Below, one piece after another: positions 10,780 to 23,000 of a stretch of DNA of 64,000 nucleotides. The notes under the pieces are model-generated. The model saw only the letters and a program-made list of their open reading frames with translations. It did no database searches and was not told the origin of the DNA. Both the position numbers and the translations under genes were made by a program. Within the stretch, counting starts at the first letter, position 1. Each line of letters begins with the position of its first letter. Source of the DNA: Collariella sp. IMI 366227 (Eukaryota > Ascomycota > Sordariomycetes > Sordariales > Chaetomiaceae); NCBI GenBank assembly GCA_027946355.1, contig JAPEUS010000007.1, positions 248,001 through 312,000 of the forward strand, given 5' to 3'.

Positions 10780-12028
10780 TCAAGGCTCCTTTGGGATCTT
10801 TCCCGGCTTGTTTGATAGCAACCAGGGGCGGCGGTCCCAGAAATCATCCTTGATGATATCAAGATGCTCCACCACAATCCGTGCCTTTGCTCGCCGTTTC
10901 CTGTCGTTTTCGGTCTGTGTCTTGGATTGCTGGACAGGCCCGGCCACGTTGTCCGCTTCGGCGCTAATATTGTGCGTGCCGGGCTCAACGAGCTCATACT
11001 GTGTCTCCCGTTAGCTATCTGGAGTTTCAGGGAGGGAGACGAGGTGGCTTACGTCTCTGAAGACCACACTGCCCTTTTTGTACATTTCGGGCTCGTTGTT
11101 GTAGTTAATGTGGAACTTTGAGAAGAGAATCTCATTTTTATCGCCAGCATAGGTGCCCTGAAGATCATTTGTTAGCTATACATGAAACTGGTTGGCTATG
11201 TGTGGTGCTGATCTTCTCACCTTGAGCATCTTCTCCGCCTCGATGGCATCCATGCTTCCTAATTGAATGAGGGACCAGAATGTTGTGTTGTAAAGGTTGT
11301 TGATGTGGCCTGGCTTATCAGGATTTGATCAAACTAAGCAAAGGGTCATGCGTACAGTCGACTTGTCTCCAGCTCATGTAGTCCCGCAAGTTCTGCACAG
11401 TCGGGTAGCAGACAGCCCGGCCATCGAAACTGGGCAACGGAGGTGATAATGGGCTGTCCGGGAAGTATGTAGACCAGTAGTGAATGTAGTATGCCGTGAA
11501 GGTAGAGACGATGGTTGAGACCAGTTTGCTGGGAAAGTTAGCTACAGGTCAAAAGAAAGGTGAGCCAAAGGCGTGCCTGGCGCGGCGCTCAAAGAGACTG
11601 CAAGTCTTGTGAAAGACGAAGCTACGTCAGAAGTCAGCAAGTATGAGCGCGTTTAATATGATCTAAAAGCATACCTGTATTCGTCACTGACACCGTACGC
11701 AATGGTAATGTCTGGCAGCTCGGACACGACGGTTCTCGCCGCAGCATTCATGAGATCAAGGGCCCTCTTGTCGTTCGGCTTTTCAAACGAGTATTTGTTC
11801 GCAAACCTCCACTAGAGTCAGCCATTGATACCAAACATGGAGCGTGTGAACATTTAGCTGGCCATCATACTTTGTGAAACCCCGTCCATCGATTCTGACG
11901 ACAACCCAAGTGTTTGGGAGGAGGTTGTCAGGTTGCTCGAACTGCCTGACATATTCAAACCTGGACGAGAGGTATCAGCAATGAACTTGAAACCTAGCCT
12001 CTGAATCAGCATACTTTGAATTCGCCAT
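10780..12028 (-). CDS. THG1: tRNA(His) guanylyltransferase
   Basis: Adds the extra G(-1) to the 5' end of tRNA-His by 3'-5' polymerisation, the identity element for histidyl-tRNA synthetase. Eight exons: 12015-12028, 11871-11960, 11675-11806, 11577-11621, 11356-11528, 11221-11309, 11053-11157, 10780-10998, for 288 aa. Key blocks are MANSKFEYVRQFE, WVVVRIDGRGFTKFANKYSF, TIAYGVSDEYSFVFHKT, YYIHYWSTYFPDSPL, CHINNLYNTTFW and the C-terminal HLDIIKDDFWDRRPWLL. The DGRG and SDEYSF motifs hold the metal-binding carboxylates. The first coding exon is only 14 nt. The intron after exon 4 starts with GC instead of GT (11576-11575) and has a good GCTAAC branch site. All phases agree, so the model is well supported. 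Confidence 0.93.
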
Positions 12029-12352
12029 TTTAGAGGCGCGATCACAGATTCTTGAATCACAGAGTTGCTAGCACCCTTGTGGTTATCGACTCGATCGATC
12101 GGGAGAAAACCAGCCGAGTGGGTGCCTCGTGCCAATCGTGAACCCCGCATGTCCACATGCTGGTGGGGTTTCTCTTATGTTTCTTGGCGTTCCTAGTCAA
12201 GTGGAGCCGCCAGCAACCCCAGCAAAGCGGCTCAGCAGTTGGTGGAGATCTGCAGCCTTGCAGCAGCTCCAATTCTTCCCACTTCAACTTGTAGCCTTGC
12301 GACGACCACAATTCCCCATTTGGGCAACCTTTCCAGGAACACCAACGTGGTC
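12029..12352. promoter_or_regulatory. Divergent promoter between THG1 and SWD1
   Basis: A 324-bp spacer between the two start codons. No recognised motif was found. It must hold both promoters and 5' leaders. Confidence 0.55.
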
Positions 12353-13828
12353 ATGAACCTCCTTCTTTCTGACGACTACCTTCTCCAAGACTATCCCGAG
12401 AACATCACCAACACCATTCGATCTGGGCATTCGACATGTGTGCGATTCAACTCCCAAGGGCGACTTCCTCGCCTCGGGTCGCGTTGATGGGACCGTTGTT
12501 ATCTGGGATCTGGAGACGATGGGGGTGGCGCGCAAACTTAGAGGGCATTCAAAGAACATAACTTCCCTGAGCTGGTCTCGCTGCGGCCGCTATCTACTTT
12601 CGGCATGCCAGGGTTGGAAGGCCATTCTCTGGGACCTGCAAGATGGGAAGCGGCACCGCGAGGTGCGCTTCCGCGCTCCAGTTTATGGAGCCGAGCTGCA
12701 TCCGTGGAACCCGTTCGTTCATTCCCAACCGAGGATCTTTGGAAATGCGCGAGTTGACAGCCGCTGACATGTGGCAGCTACCAGTTTGCCGCCGCCCTCT
12801 TCGAAGACCAAGCGATGCTCGTCGACGTTACCGAGGCTGCTGATGTGCGATATATCCTCCCTTCGGTTCCGAAACGGCTCGTTGCAGACCCGGACCCCGC
12901 GGTGAGGGAGAAACAAGCAAAGGAGGACGCGAAGCACATGACGACAGCGATCGTCTATACCGCCCAGGGGGACCATCTCCTAGCTGGCACAACTAAGGGT
13001 CGGCTCAACATCATCGACACTAGGACGCGCGAAATCATCTATTCGGAGAGGATTTCGACCGGTGTCATCACAACACTAAGGCTGACAGAATCCGGGAAAG
13101 AGCTCCTCGTAAATGCTCAAGACCGAATCATACGAACCTTTCATGTGCCGAACCTCTCCGCGGCAGACCTCGATCTAGACACGATACAAATACCTCTCGA
13201 GCACAAGTTTCAAGATGTCGTCAACAGACTATCATGGAACCATGTGGCATTCAGCGCCACAGGCGAGTACGTGGCAGCGTCCACTTTCAATAATCACGAG
13301 CTCTACATCTGGGAACGGGGTCACGGGAGCTTGGTACGCATGCTGGAAGGACCAAAAGAGGAACAGGGCGTCATAGAGTGGCATCCACACCGCGCCCTGC
13401 TGGCCGCCTGTGGTCTTGAGACTGGGAGAATCAACATTTGGTCTGTCACCAGCCCTCAGCGATGGTCCGCGCTCGCGCCCGACTTTGCCGAGGTAGAGGA
13501 GAACGTTGAGTACATTGAGAAAGAGGATGAGTTTGATATTCACCCACAAGAGGAAATCCAAAAGAGACGACTCGACCAGGAAGATGAGAACGTCGATGTC
13601 CTGACTGTGGCGCATGGGGCAGGCCTCGGAGAGGATGTGGACGCCTTCCGCATGCCGATACTGTTTAATCTGGGCGAGTCGGACAGCGAAGAGGAGTTTG
13701 TGAACGTCGGGCTTGGGACATTACGGAGGAAAAGTCCTGGAGACCAAGACGACGGCGAAATGACAGGTGAAGAGAGGGGGTCAGTGAAGAAGGCAAGCGG
13801 TGCCGGACGGGGACGGAAAAGGAAGTGA
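12353..13828 (+). CDS. SWD1: COMPASS complex WD40 subunit Swd1 (RbBP5 type)
   Basis: Core scaffold of the Set1/COMPASS histone H3K4 methyltransferase. Exons 12353-12712 and 12778-13828 are joined by a 65-nt GT-AG intron (NP|YQFAAALFED). WD40 motifs are visible: GTVVIWDLETMG, HSKNITSLSWSRCGRYLLSA, AILWDLQDGKRHREVRF, GYVAAS-like repeats and VIEWHPHRALLAACGLETG. An acidic C-terminal tail (SDSEEEFVNVGLGTLRR) ends in a basic GRGRKRK. The N-terminus MNLLLSDDYLLQDYPENI is the typical Swd1 start. It is in a different frame from the rest: the frame switches inside CAAGGGCGAC (GGG at 12458-12460). Removing one G restores RFNSQGDFLASGRVDG and gives 469 aa. As written the first frame ends at TGA 12485-12487. 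An assembly error is more likely than loss of this core gene. Confidence 0.88.
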
Positions 13829-14708
13829 TGGGGAAGACCCCATTAGGGCTAGTCTTCTACCAATTTAAGGAAATAGTGATGAGTGATGGTCAGACAAAAC
13901 TTGTAATGCGGTCAAGTTCCCGTCTTCTTCTTGTTGCTATTGTCTGCTGTTAAGGTGCCATTGTGAGAGCTGCCCTGGCAGCATCGCTTTGGTGTGGAGA
14001 AACCGATGCAAGGGTTGATCCAGCAGCAGCTGGAAAGCTCGCCTAAAACTCAGTACCTCGACGGTACCTAAATGCTTAAAAAAACGTGGGCAAAAACTTT
14101 CTTGCACAGGTTGCTTCGCGTACCGAGCCTCGCCTTGGTTTTGGGTGCTAAAAAGTGGGTCTCTCCAAAGTGGGTTTAGCCTTTGCCTCTCCGCGTCCGT
14201 GGTTGCTTTGTCAAGACGAACTTTTCTAGGCAACGCCATCTCCTCCCCCCAAACCTCCACCATCAAATCTCCTGCCGACATCACAAATCGCGTCAAGAAC
14301 CCGCGAATTCTTGTCGCGCAACCTGCCTCGACAAGAATATTGACCGTCCCGACCGCGATTTCCGAGTCCATCGATTTTTCCGAGCCGCAACACGATTGGA
14401 GGCGACACGGTTTGACGATCGCTGCTTCCGGCCGCCGCTGGCCTGGAAAGCAGAGTGGAGGAGGCCACAACATCATCGGGAAAACCCATCACGCAAAACT
14501 CTCGCCATCATTTTTTTGGGGATTTGCAATAGTTTCGATTTTCCTTTTCACTGCTGCGTTTTTCTCTTCGTCAGAACATAGCGCGCGTTCGACATCAACG
14601 CACTCGCTTAAGCCACTTCCCCAGTAATTCACCGGTCGCTCCTTTTCTCACGACCCGCGACATCGCGATTTTCCTCCGCAAGCGTTCCGGCATCTCCACG
14701 ACATCAAA
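13829..14708. other. Intergenic: SWD1 3' flank and RPB1 promoter
   Basis: No supported gene in 880 bp. Overlapping frames on both strands around 14150-14630 lack conserved motifs. The last 300 bp are rich in CGC/TCG motifs and presumably form the RPB1 promoter and leader. Confidence 0.6.
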
Positions 14709-17700
14709 ATGGCGAACCTTATCTTCGCGCACTCGAGCGCGCCGATGCGCACCATTCAGGAGATCCAGTTTGGACTCCTGTCCCCGGAGGAGATCAAAGG
14801 CATGAGTGTGTGCCACATTCTCTACCCGGAGACTATGGACGAGACCCGCACGAAGCCCCGCGACAATGGTCTCAATGATCCGCGTCTCGGCTCCATTGAG
14901 AGGGGTTCCAAGTGCAGAACCTGCGATGAGAACATGTCGGAGTGCCCCGGCCACTTCGGGCACATTGAGCTTGCTCGGCCCGTCTACCACCCCGGTTTCA
15001 TCAGGCGCACAAAGAAGTTGCTCGAGATCGTCTGCCACAACTGTAGCAAGGTGTTGGCTGATAGAGTTAGTGCAGTCTAACCGGTCGGGGAGTCTTCCGT
15101 GGCTTGATGCTGACGCTGAACAGTCTGATCCTCAATATGCCGCAGCCATGCGAATTCGGGACCCCAAGGTTCGTTTCAAGCGAGTCTGGGACATCTGCAA
15201 GAGCAAGAAACGCTGCGACAACGAGGCCCCCAAGGGTGGCGACGATCGCGAGTTCGGTCAAGACCGCCCGATGGACGAACCGGTTGGCCATGGAGGGTGC
15301 GGCAATGCTCAGCCGGTTATTCGCCAGCAAGCCCTCACCCTCTGGGGCCACATCGAGACCAAGGACGAGGATGGTGTTAAGACCAAGGAGAAGAAAATTA
15401 TTACGCCCGAGGCGGCCCTCAACATTTTCCGCCGCATGTCTGAGGATGAGATGATTGACATTGGCCTCAACATCTCGCAAGCTCGCCCCGAGTGGATGGT
15501 CATCACCGTCCTTCCTGTCCCTCCCCCGCCTGTTCGCCCAAGCATTTCCATGGACGGGACGGGAACCGGCTTGCGGAACGAGGACGATCTGACCTACAAG
15601 CTCGGCGATATCATCCGCGCCAACGGCAACGTCCGGCAAGCAATTGCAGAGGGCTCGCCGCAGCACATCATCACTGATTTCGAAAACCTTCTTCAGTACC
15701 ACGTCGCCACCTACATGGACAACGACATTGCTGGTCAGCCGCAGGCCCTGCAGAAAAGTGGTCGACCTGTCAAGGCCATCCGTGCCCGCTTGAAGGGCAA
15801 GGAAGGTCGTCTGCGTGGCAATTTGATGGGAAAGCGCGTCGATTTTTCCGCCCGTACTGTCATTACTGGCGATGCCAACATTTCCCTGGATGAGGTTGGT
15901 GTGCCGCGTAGCATTGCCCGCACTCTGACGTACCCTGAGACTGTCACGCCCTACAACATTGGCAAACTCACACAGTACGTCCAGAACGGCCCGAACGAGC
16001 ATCCAGGTGCCCGGTTTGTTGTCCGTTCCGACGGCACCCGCATTGACCTCCGTCACCACAAGCGTGCCGGCGGAATCCAACTCGAGTACGGCTGGAAGGT
16101 TGAGCGCCATCTGATTGACGGGGATTTCATCATCTTCAACCGTCAACCGTCTCTCCACAAGGAATCCATGATGGGTCACAGGGTTCGCGTCATGCCGTAT
16201 TCTACCTTCCGACTCAACTTGTCGGTCACGTCTCCCTACAACGCCGATTTCGACGGTGACGAGATGAACTTGCACGTTCCTCAAACCGAAGAGACTCGCG
16301 CCGAGGTCAAGGAGCTCTGCATGGTTCCTCTGAATATCGTCTCGCCTCAGAGGAACGGTCCGCTCATGGGTATCGTCCAGGACACCTTAGCTGGCGCCTA
16401 CAAGCTTTGCCGTCGTGACGTCTTCCTTACCAAGGAACAGGTCATGGACATAATGCTCTGGGTTCCTGAGTGGGATGGCATCATCCCTCTACCCGCCATC
16501 TTCAAGCCCCGCCCCCGCTGGACTGGCAAGCAGATCATTAGCATGATCATCCCCAAAATTATCAACATCCACATGAACTCTGAACAGCCGGACAAAGACC
16601 ATCCGTTTAAGGATGATGGTCTGCTCATTCAGCAAGGAGAACTCATGTTTGGCTTGCTGTCGAAGAAGAGCGTGGGAGCTGCTGGTGGCGGTATCATCCA
16701 CTTGTGCTACAATGAGCTTGGACCCCATGGCGCGATGGACTTTCTCAATGGCTGCCAGCGGGTCGTCAACTACATGCTCCTGCACTATGGCCACAGCATT
16801 GGTATTGGTGATACCATCCCCGACGCCAAGACCATTGAGCTGGTCCAGAAGCACATCGATGAAGAGAAATCGGAGGTCGCCCGGTTGACGCAGCAAGCCA
16901 CTAACAATGAGCTTGAACCACTCCCCGGTATGAACATTCGAGAGACCTTTGAGAACAAGGTCTCGACTGCTCTCAACAGGGCCCGTGACAAGGCCGGCAC
17001 CACGACCGAGAAGAGTCTCAAGGATTTGAACAATGCCGTCACAATGGCGCGCTCTGGATCCAAGGGATCTTCGATCAACATTTCCCAGATGACTGCCTTG
17101 GTCGGGCAGCAAATTGTCGAAGGCAAACGTATCCCATTCGGCTTCAAGTATCGGACCCTCCCTCACTTCACCAAGGACGACTACTCTCCCGAGGCGCGCG
17201 GTTTCGTCGAGAACTCTTACCTCCGTGGTTTGACTCCATCCGAGTTCTTCTTCCACGCCATGGCCGGTAGAGAAGGTCTCATCGATACCGCTGTTAAGAC
17301 AGCCGAGACAGGTTACATCCAGCGTCGTCTCGTCAAGGCGCTTGAGGATGCTGAGGCTCACTACGATGGCACGGTTCGCAACTCCCTCGGTGACATCATT
17401 CAGTTCATTTACGGCGAAGACGGTCTGGACGGTATCTCCATTGAGAAGCAGAAGGTCGACCACATGAATTTGTCCGACAAGAATTTTGATAAGCGCTTCC
17501 GCCTCGATGTGATGGACGATGCATCCACCAACTCGTCTCTGGAGTCGCTTGAGTATGGGCGGGAGATGGCCAGCGATCCGGCCGTGCAGCAACTCCTGGA
17601 TCAAGAGTACGAACAGCTGCAGGCTGATCGCGCGCTGGTGAGGCGGATCAACCGGCGCAAGTTGGCCGAGGACAATATGCAGCTTCCCCTCAACATTGCG

Positions 17701-20097
17701 CGCATCATCGAGACTGCGAAGAAACTCTTCAAGGTTGATGACTCTTCTCGCAGCGACCTCACTCCCAAGGACGTGGTGCCCGCCGTCCAGGCCCTGCTTG
17801 ATCGCATGGTCGTGGTGCGCGGCTCCGATCCGATCTCGAAGGAAGCTGACTACAACTCGACCATTCTGTTCAAGATCCAGCTGCGGTCTCGCCTGGCGTT
17901 CAAGCGTCTTGCTGTCGACCAGAAGATCAACAAGCTGGCCTTTGATCACATCCTGGGCGAGTTGGAGAACCGGTGGTCTCGGTCTATGGTTGCCCCCGGA
18001 GAGATGGTCGGTGTCCTGGCTGCGCAGTCCATCGGTGAACCGGCGACGCAGATGACGCTCAACACGTTCCATTTTGCCGGTGTTTCATCCAAGAACGTCA
18101 CGCTTGGTGTTCCCCGTCTCAAGGAAATTCTCAACGTTGCAAAGGACATCAAGACGCCGTCCATGGTTGTCTATCTGGACGCCGAAAACGCCACCCAGGA
18201 GGATGCCAAGAAGATGCGCAATGCCGTGGAGCATACCAGTCTCCGTTCCGTCACGGCGATCACCGAGATTTACTATGATCCAGACGTCACGTCCACGAAC
18301 ATCCCCGAGGATTTTGACATGGTCGAATCATATTTCTTGATTCCCGACGCATCCGATCAAGATTCCATTGAGAGCCAGTCCCGCTGGCTTCTGAGAATCA
18401 CTCTTGATCGTCAGAAGATGCTTGACAAGGGCCTGCGTGTTGAGGACGTCGCCTCCCGCATCAAGGAAGAGTACAAAAAGGATGTTGCGGTCATTTTCAG
18501 CGACAACAACGCCGAAGAGATGATCATCCGTATCCGTGTCATTCGGCAAGACGACGACAAGGATGAAGATGGAAACAAGATCATCGAGGACGATGTGATG
18601 CTGAAGCGGCTTGAGAAGCATCTCCTTGATAACTGCACTCTTCGCGGTGTCCCCGGCATTGAACGTGCCTTCTTGAACAAGGGCACCAAGCTGGTTGTGA
18701 TGCCCGATGGCTCCCAAATCGCCAACAAGGACAAGACCGAGTGCATGGAGTGGTATCTTGACACTCAGGGCACTTCTTTGAGGGATGTTTTGACCATCGA
18801 GGGGGTCGACACGAAGCGCACATCCACGAACGACCTGTATCAGATCGTCGACGTCTTCGGCATTGAAGCGGCCCGGGCGGCCCTCATGCAGGAGTTGACT
18901 CAGGTGCTTGCTTTTGATGGTTCTTATGTCAACCATCGTCACTTGGCCCTTCTCGTCGATGTCATGACCTACCGTGGCAGCATCGCTGCGGTGACGCGCC
19001 ACGGTATCAACCGTGCCGACACTGGTGCCCTGATGCGCTGCTCCTTCGAGGAGACAGTCGAAATTCTGCTCGAAGCTGCTGCCGTTGGTGAACTCGACGA
19101 CTGCCGCGGCATCTCGGAGAACGTCATGCTCGGCCAAATGGCCCCCATGGGCACTGGTCACTTTGATGTCCTTCTTGACCCCAAGATGCTCGAGACGGTC
19201 ATCTCGGACAATTCGCGCATGGGTCTAATGCCCGGCATGACGATCAAGGGTACCCAGCTGGAGGGTGCTGCCACGCCGTACGACTCTGGCTCGCCGATGG
19301 CGGACAACGGGTATCTTGGCAGCTACTCCCCAACCATGGGCAACTTCTCGCCCATTCAGGGCGCAGGCTCGGACAGCCCGAGTGGTTTCGGCACCGAGTA
19401 TGGTGGCGGGTTTGGCTCGAGCACGGTTAACCCCTATGCGACAAGCCCGCGGGCCACCAGCCCCTTCTCCACGTCACCCACCTCTCCGTTTGGATATGGC
19501 GGCGGCTACTCCCCCACCTCGCCAGCTGGGTACTCGCCCACCTCGCCTCTCGTCGATTCTGGTGGCCGGTACGCTTCCAGCCCGCAGTTCAGCCCGTCGT
19601 CGCCGTCGTTCTCGCCGACCTCGCCGATGTTGCGGCCCGGTAGCCCGACGAGCCCGAACTACAGCCCGACGTCGCCCAGCTACTCCCCGGCATCGCCTGC
19701 CGCCACCAGGCATTACTCTCCTACGTCGCCGGCGCAGTTCAACTCGCCGACCTCGCCGTCGTACTCCCCCACGAGCCCGAGCTACAGCCCTGCCTCGCCG
19801 AATCTACATGCCACCTCGCCGTCCTACTCGCCGGCGTCGCCCACCTGGTCGCCTACGTCTCCAGATGCGTACTCGCCAACGAGCCCGTCGTTCCACCGGT
19901 CGCCTGGTCAGCAGATGTCCCCGACGAGCCCCGGCTACTCCCCAACGTCGCCCTCGTTCTCGCCGAGGACTCCGGGCCGAGGCCCGTCGGGAAGCGGCGG
20001 TGATCAGTAGTAAGTTTTCTGCGGTCTTTTTTGAGAGTCGACGACAGTGAGCTAATCCGGTACCTGCAGCTCCCCCACTTCCCCGACGAACGACTAG
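14709..20097 (+). CDS. RPB1: RNA polymerase II largest subunit Rpb1
   Basis: Catalytic subunit of nuclear RNA polymerase II. Exons are 14709-15065, 15124-20006 and 20070-20097, with introns of 58 and 63 nt, for 1755 aa. The N-terminal zinc clamp (KCRTCDENMSECPGHFGH) is in exon 1. The catalytic NADFDGDEMNLHVPQ places the Mg-binding Asp residues at 494, 496 and 498. The bridge helix AVKTAETGYIQRRLVKALED and the trigger-loop region AAQSIGEPATQMTLNTFH are present. The C-terminal domain, from about residue 1560, is a run of YSPTSP, YSPASP and FSPTSP units broken by spacers. Reading on past 20006 would stop at TAG 20008-20010. A GT...GCTAAT...CAG intron instead joins a 28-nt exon coding HSPTSPTND, another CTD-like unit. 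That last junction is inferred; the rest is certain. Confidence 0.96.
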
Positions 20098-23000
20098 GCC
20101 CTTTTACCTTGACTCCGGCCGGACATGACACTGTCAGACCGGTTGGCAAGGAAGGATGTCGCGCTGATATCCGAGGATCTTTCGGTTTGCTTTTTTGGGG
20201 GTATATACTTGGGAGCGAGTTGTTTTTACCCCCCCATTTTCTCATTGTTTGATAGAGCACGTCTCGGCTCAACGAGTTTTAGACCTCGCTTAGACATGCA
20301 TCTTTTTTTTTCCCTCCAGTCCATACCCCCCACCCGACACATAGGATGGGCCATTTTCTTAGGGACACATATTGCGGCACCAGATTGGTTCTGGCTTCCT
20401 CCCTTGTGGAGGTGTGGAGGGGGCCTTGGCCGCGTTCACACGGGGTGAATTGGGGTCCATGGGATGGGGCAGACACGGGAGGAGAGACAAGAGACAAAAA
20501 GGGGGCTTTGTTGTAATGATTTGTACAGTACGAATCGGGATCTTTTTTTTTTTTTGTTGGGGCAAGCCGCTTGCTTGGCTTGCTTACCTACTTGGCTCCA
20601 TGTCTGCGCCTGAGCCGCGGACCAGAAATAAGAAATGATACATTCAATGAAGTGTCTCTCGTTGGTTGCTCTGTGAGTGAGATGAGAGGGGTGTGAGGGG
20701 TGTGAGGGGTGTGAAGGGTGTGAGTGATCAGGACATAAGCTTGTGGCCTGCAGTGATACCTTAAAAAGTTCAGACATGTGGGTGTCATTCGTGTTCGGAG
20801 AGATGGGTCGTGAGGACGGAGTTGCCGTGTTGGTTGGTTCTGAGTGTGCATTTTGGAGACACCTCGTCGACGTCACGTTGTTGCGGCGGGCTGCGAGCGG
20901 TGCTTTTGCTGGGGGCTAGGCGAGTTATTTTGGAAATCTGTTGGGTGTTGTGTCATGCATAGGGGCATGGATGCCTTGGGAGGTTTGGTTTCAATGGAAC
21001 GACAAAGGGGTTGCCCGGTTGATCTCAGAGAGGCGTCGAGAAAAGGGGGCTGAATAGAGGATGTCTAGACGAGAGATGGGGGCCGGATGCTCTCACCCCC
21101 TCCTTGTCAAGTCTGGTACCACGATGGATGGAAGTACACACCGAGTACATCTTTTGAAGACTTGGTGGTGATCTACCAAGGTAGGTTGCGACTCGACCCG
21201 TCCCTGCTTCTCGTCGGCCTCCCGATTTACTGCAGAACTCACTCCTTGGGCTATGGTTGGTCCTGTCAGGCGCGCCCTAATTACAAACCCGCTGGCCGCA
21301 GAATGGGTCGGGCCGTGATGGGATATGTTGGTGTTGTGGCAGAGCAAGAAACAGGGCAGGCAGGGAAAGGAGGGGAGGGAGGGGGAGCGGACTTAGGGGA
21401 TCACAGAAAGGGGGCCTCCTGGGCCAAGCACGGGATTTTGGAGGTGAGGTAGTTGTCTCTCTGGTAGAGCGGCGAAGCACGGTATGCAGGCAAGGTAGTG
21501 ATCGATCATCTCCTGCAGTTGCCTTGTGATGATGTGTGGGAGTCGACTCGTTGTGCCGAATGGGCCACTCAATGTGTGTCCTGCCCAACATCACAGGTCT
21601 TGGCACATCTACAGGGTGGCTGGAGTCTCCCGTATTGGTTGATGGAGAATGATGGTGTTGTCCCTGCATCCATCCAAAATGTTCCAGCGTAGATCTAGTG
21701 ACATATGGAGATCTGAAAGCAGGTGTTGAGTGCTGCGGCTTGAGTTACTCGGCTCAGCCTTGCGCACTGTGACGGTGGCCGCATCAAAAGTGGCCCTAGT
21801 TCCATGCCCACAGCCTCGTTCTGGGAACCCACAGAAGCATAAGAATAGAAAGTGAAGCGAAGTGTGGATAACTACAATCCACCATCAGCGAGGCCCGATG
21901 ATGGTGGTGATACGATGGGGCAGGACATCGGGAATTGGCGACTCGTTGCCGTGGTGGTTGTCAGCTGGAGATCTTTCTCTCAAGTTAAGTGAGTGGTTGT
22001 CGCGCTTAGTAGCGGAAGTGATACAAACACGCCGGTGTACGTCAGGAGGGATGTTGGCGGGATACTCAGAGCAGAATTTGGAAAAACTCTGGATCATTTC
22101 CTTGTCGTTGTTCATGTTAAGGTTGGTCCAGAAGCTATAGATTGACGCCAGTCTTTCCGAGTTCAACCACCCCATGTATGATCCTTCGTTAGCGTTGCGG
22201 CTCTGGAGTTCTGCAAGCACTACACTTCATGTGATTATTGTTCAAGCTCCTAACCTAATTTGCTTCTTTCTAGGCATTATCTTGCACAGGCACACTGTAA
22301 AGTGCTGGCATGTTTTCTGCCACTCTGTGCCTGGGTGTACATACCATGCGCCCAGTGACCAAGATACTTCGGTATGTAAGGTTCCTTCAAACTATACTTC
22401 TTCCCCAACTTGAGTCAAGGGAGCTCCGGATTTGCTGCCTCGCATTTCCGACCGGAATGGGCGCCCCTCGGGCGGAACTAGTTTGCTGCCATCCTACGAA
22501 AAGGGGGATGTCGTTGGTGATGCCCGAAGTGCAGCGGCATTAGGGAGGCAATAGACCCGAGCAAGATTTTCGCAACAGGCTTACCCGACTGGCAGCGCAC
22601 CAGTTTCGTCCTCAACGGCAGCTCGGCATTGATGCGGCAGCGGTCGATCGCGTGCTGACGGCCAAGGAGGACCTGCATCTGCCCTGCGGGAATCTAGGGT
22701 TGTTTTCCTTGCTCGAAGGCAGCTTTCCTTTAAAAATGTGCATTGATGGACCCCATTGGCTGCGACTCATCAGATCAACCCTGTCTCCCGCGCTTAGCAA
22801 TCGGGGTGGAATCTCCCGTCGATCCAGTCTTGTCTCATGAGCCAGCGTGCCGCTCCGGACGTTGGCTCGAGGTGGTGTATGTACTGCCAGAGCCTCGGAT
22901 TGGATGCCGACCGAAGAGGCGCACTTGGTCGGTCGCAGGGTCTGGGGGGCAGGGTACTTGCTCTTCGAGATGGAAAAACCCGAGCCATCTTGCAGAGGGG

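Noticed and set aside
16489..18072. 527-codon frame antisense to RPB1
   Set aside because: It is a mirror of biased codon use in RPB1; no motif, promoter or splice logic supports it. The same applies to the antisense frames at 15067-16284 and 18328-19161.
21885..22220. 111-codon minus-strand frame in the gene-poor region
   Set aside because: It has no ATG at its start, although an AG acceptor precedes it. It could be an exon or relic, but no partner exon was found.
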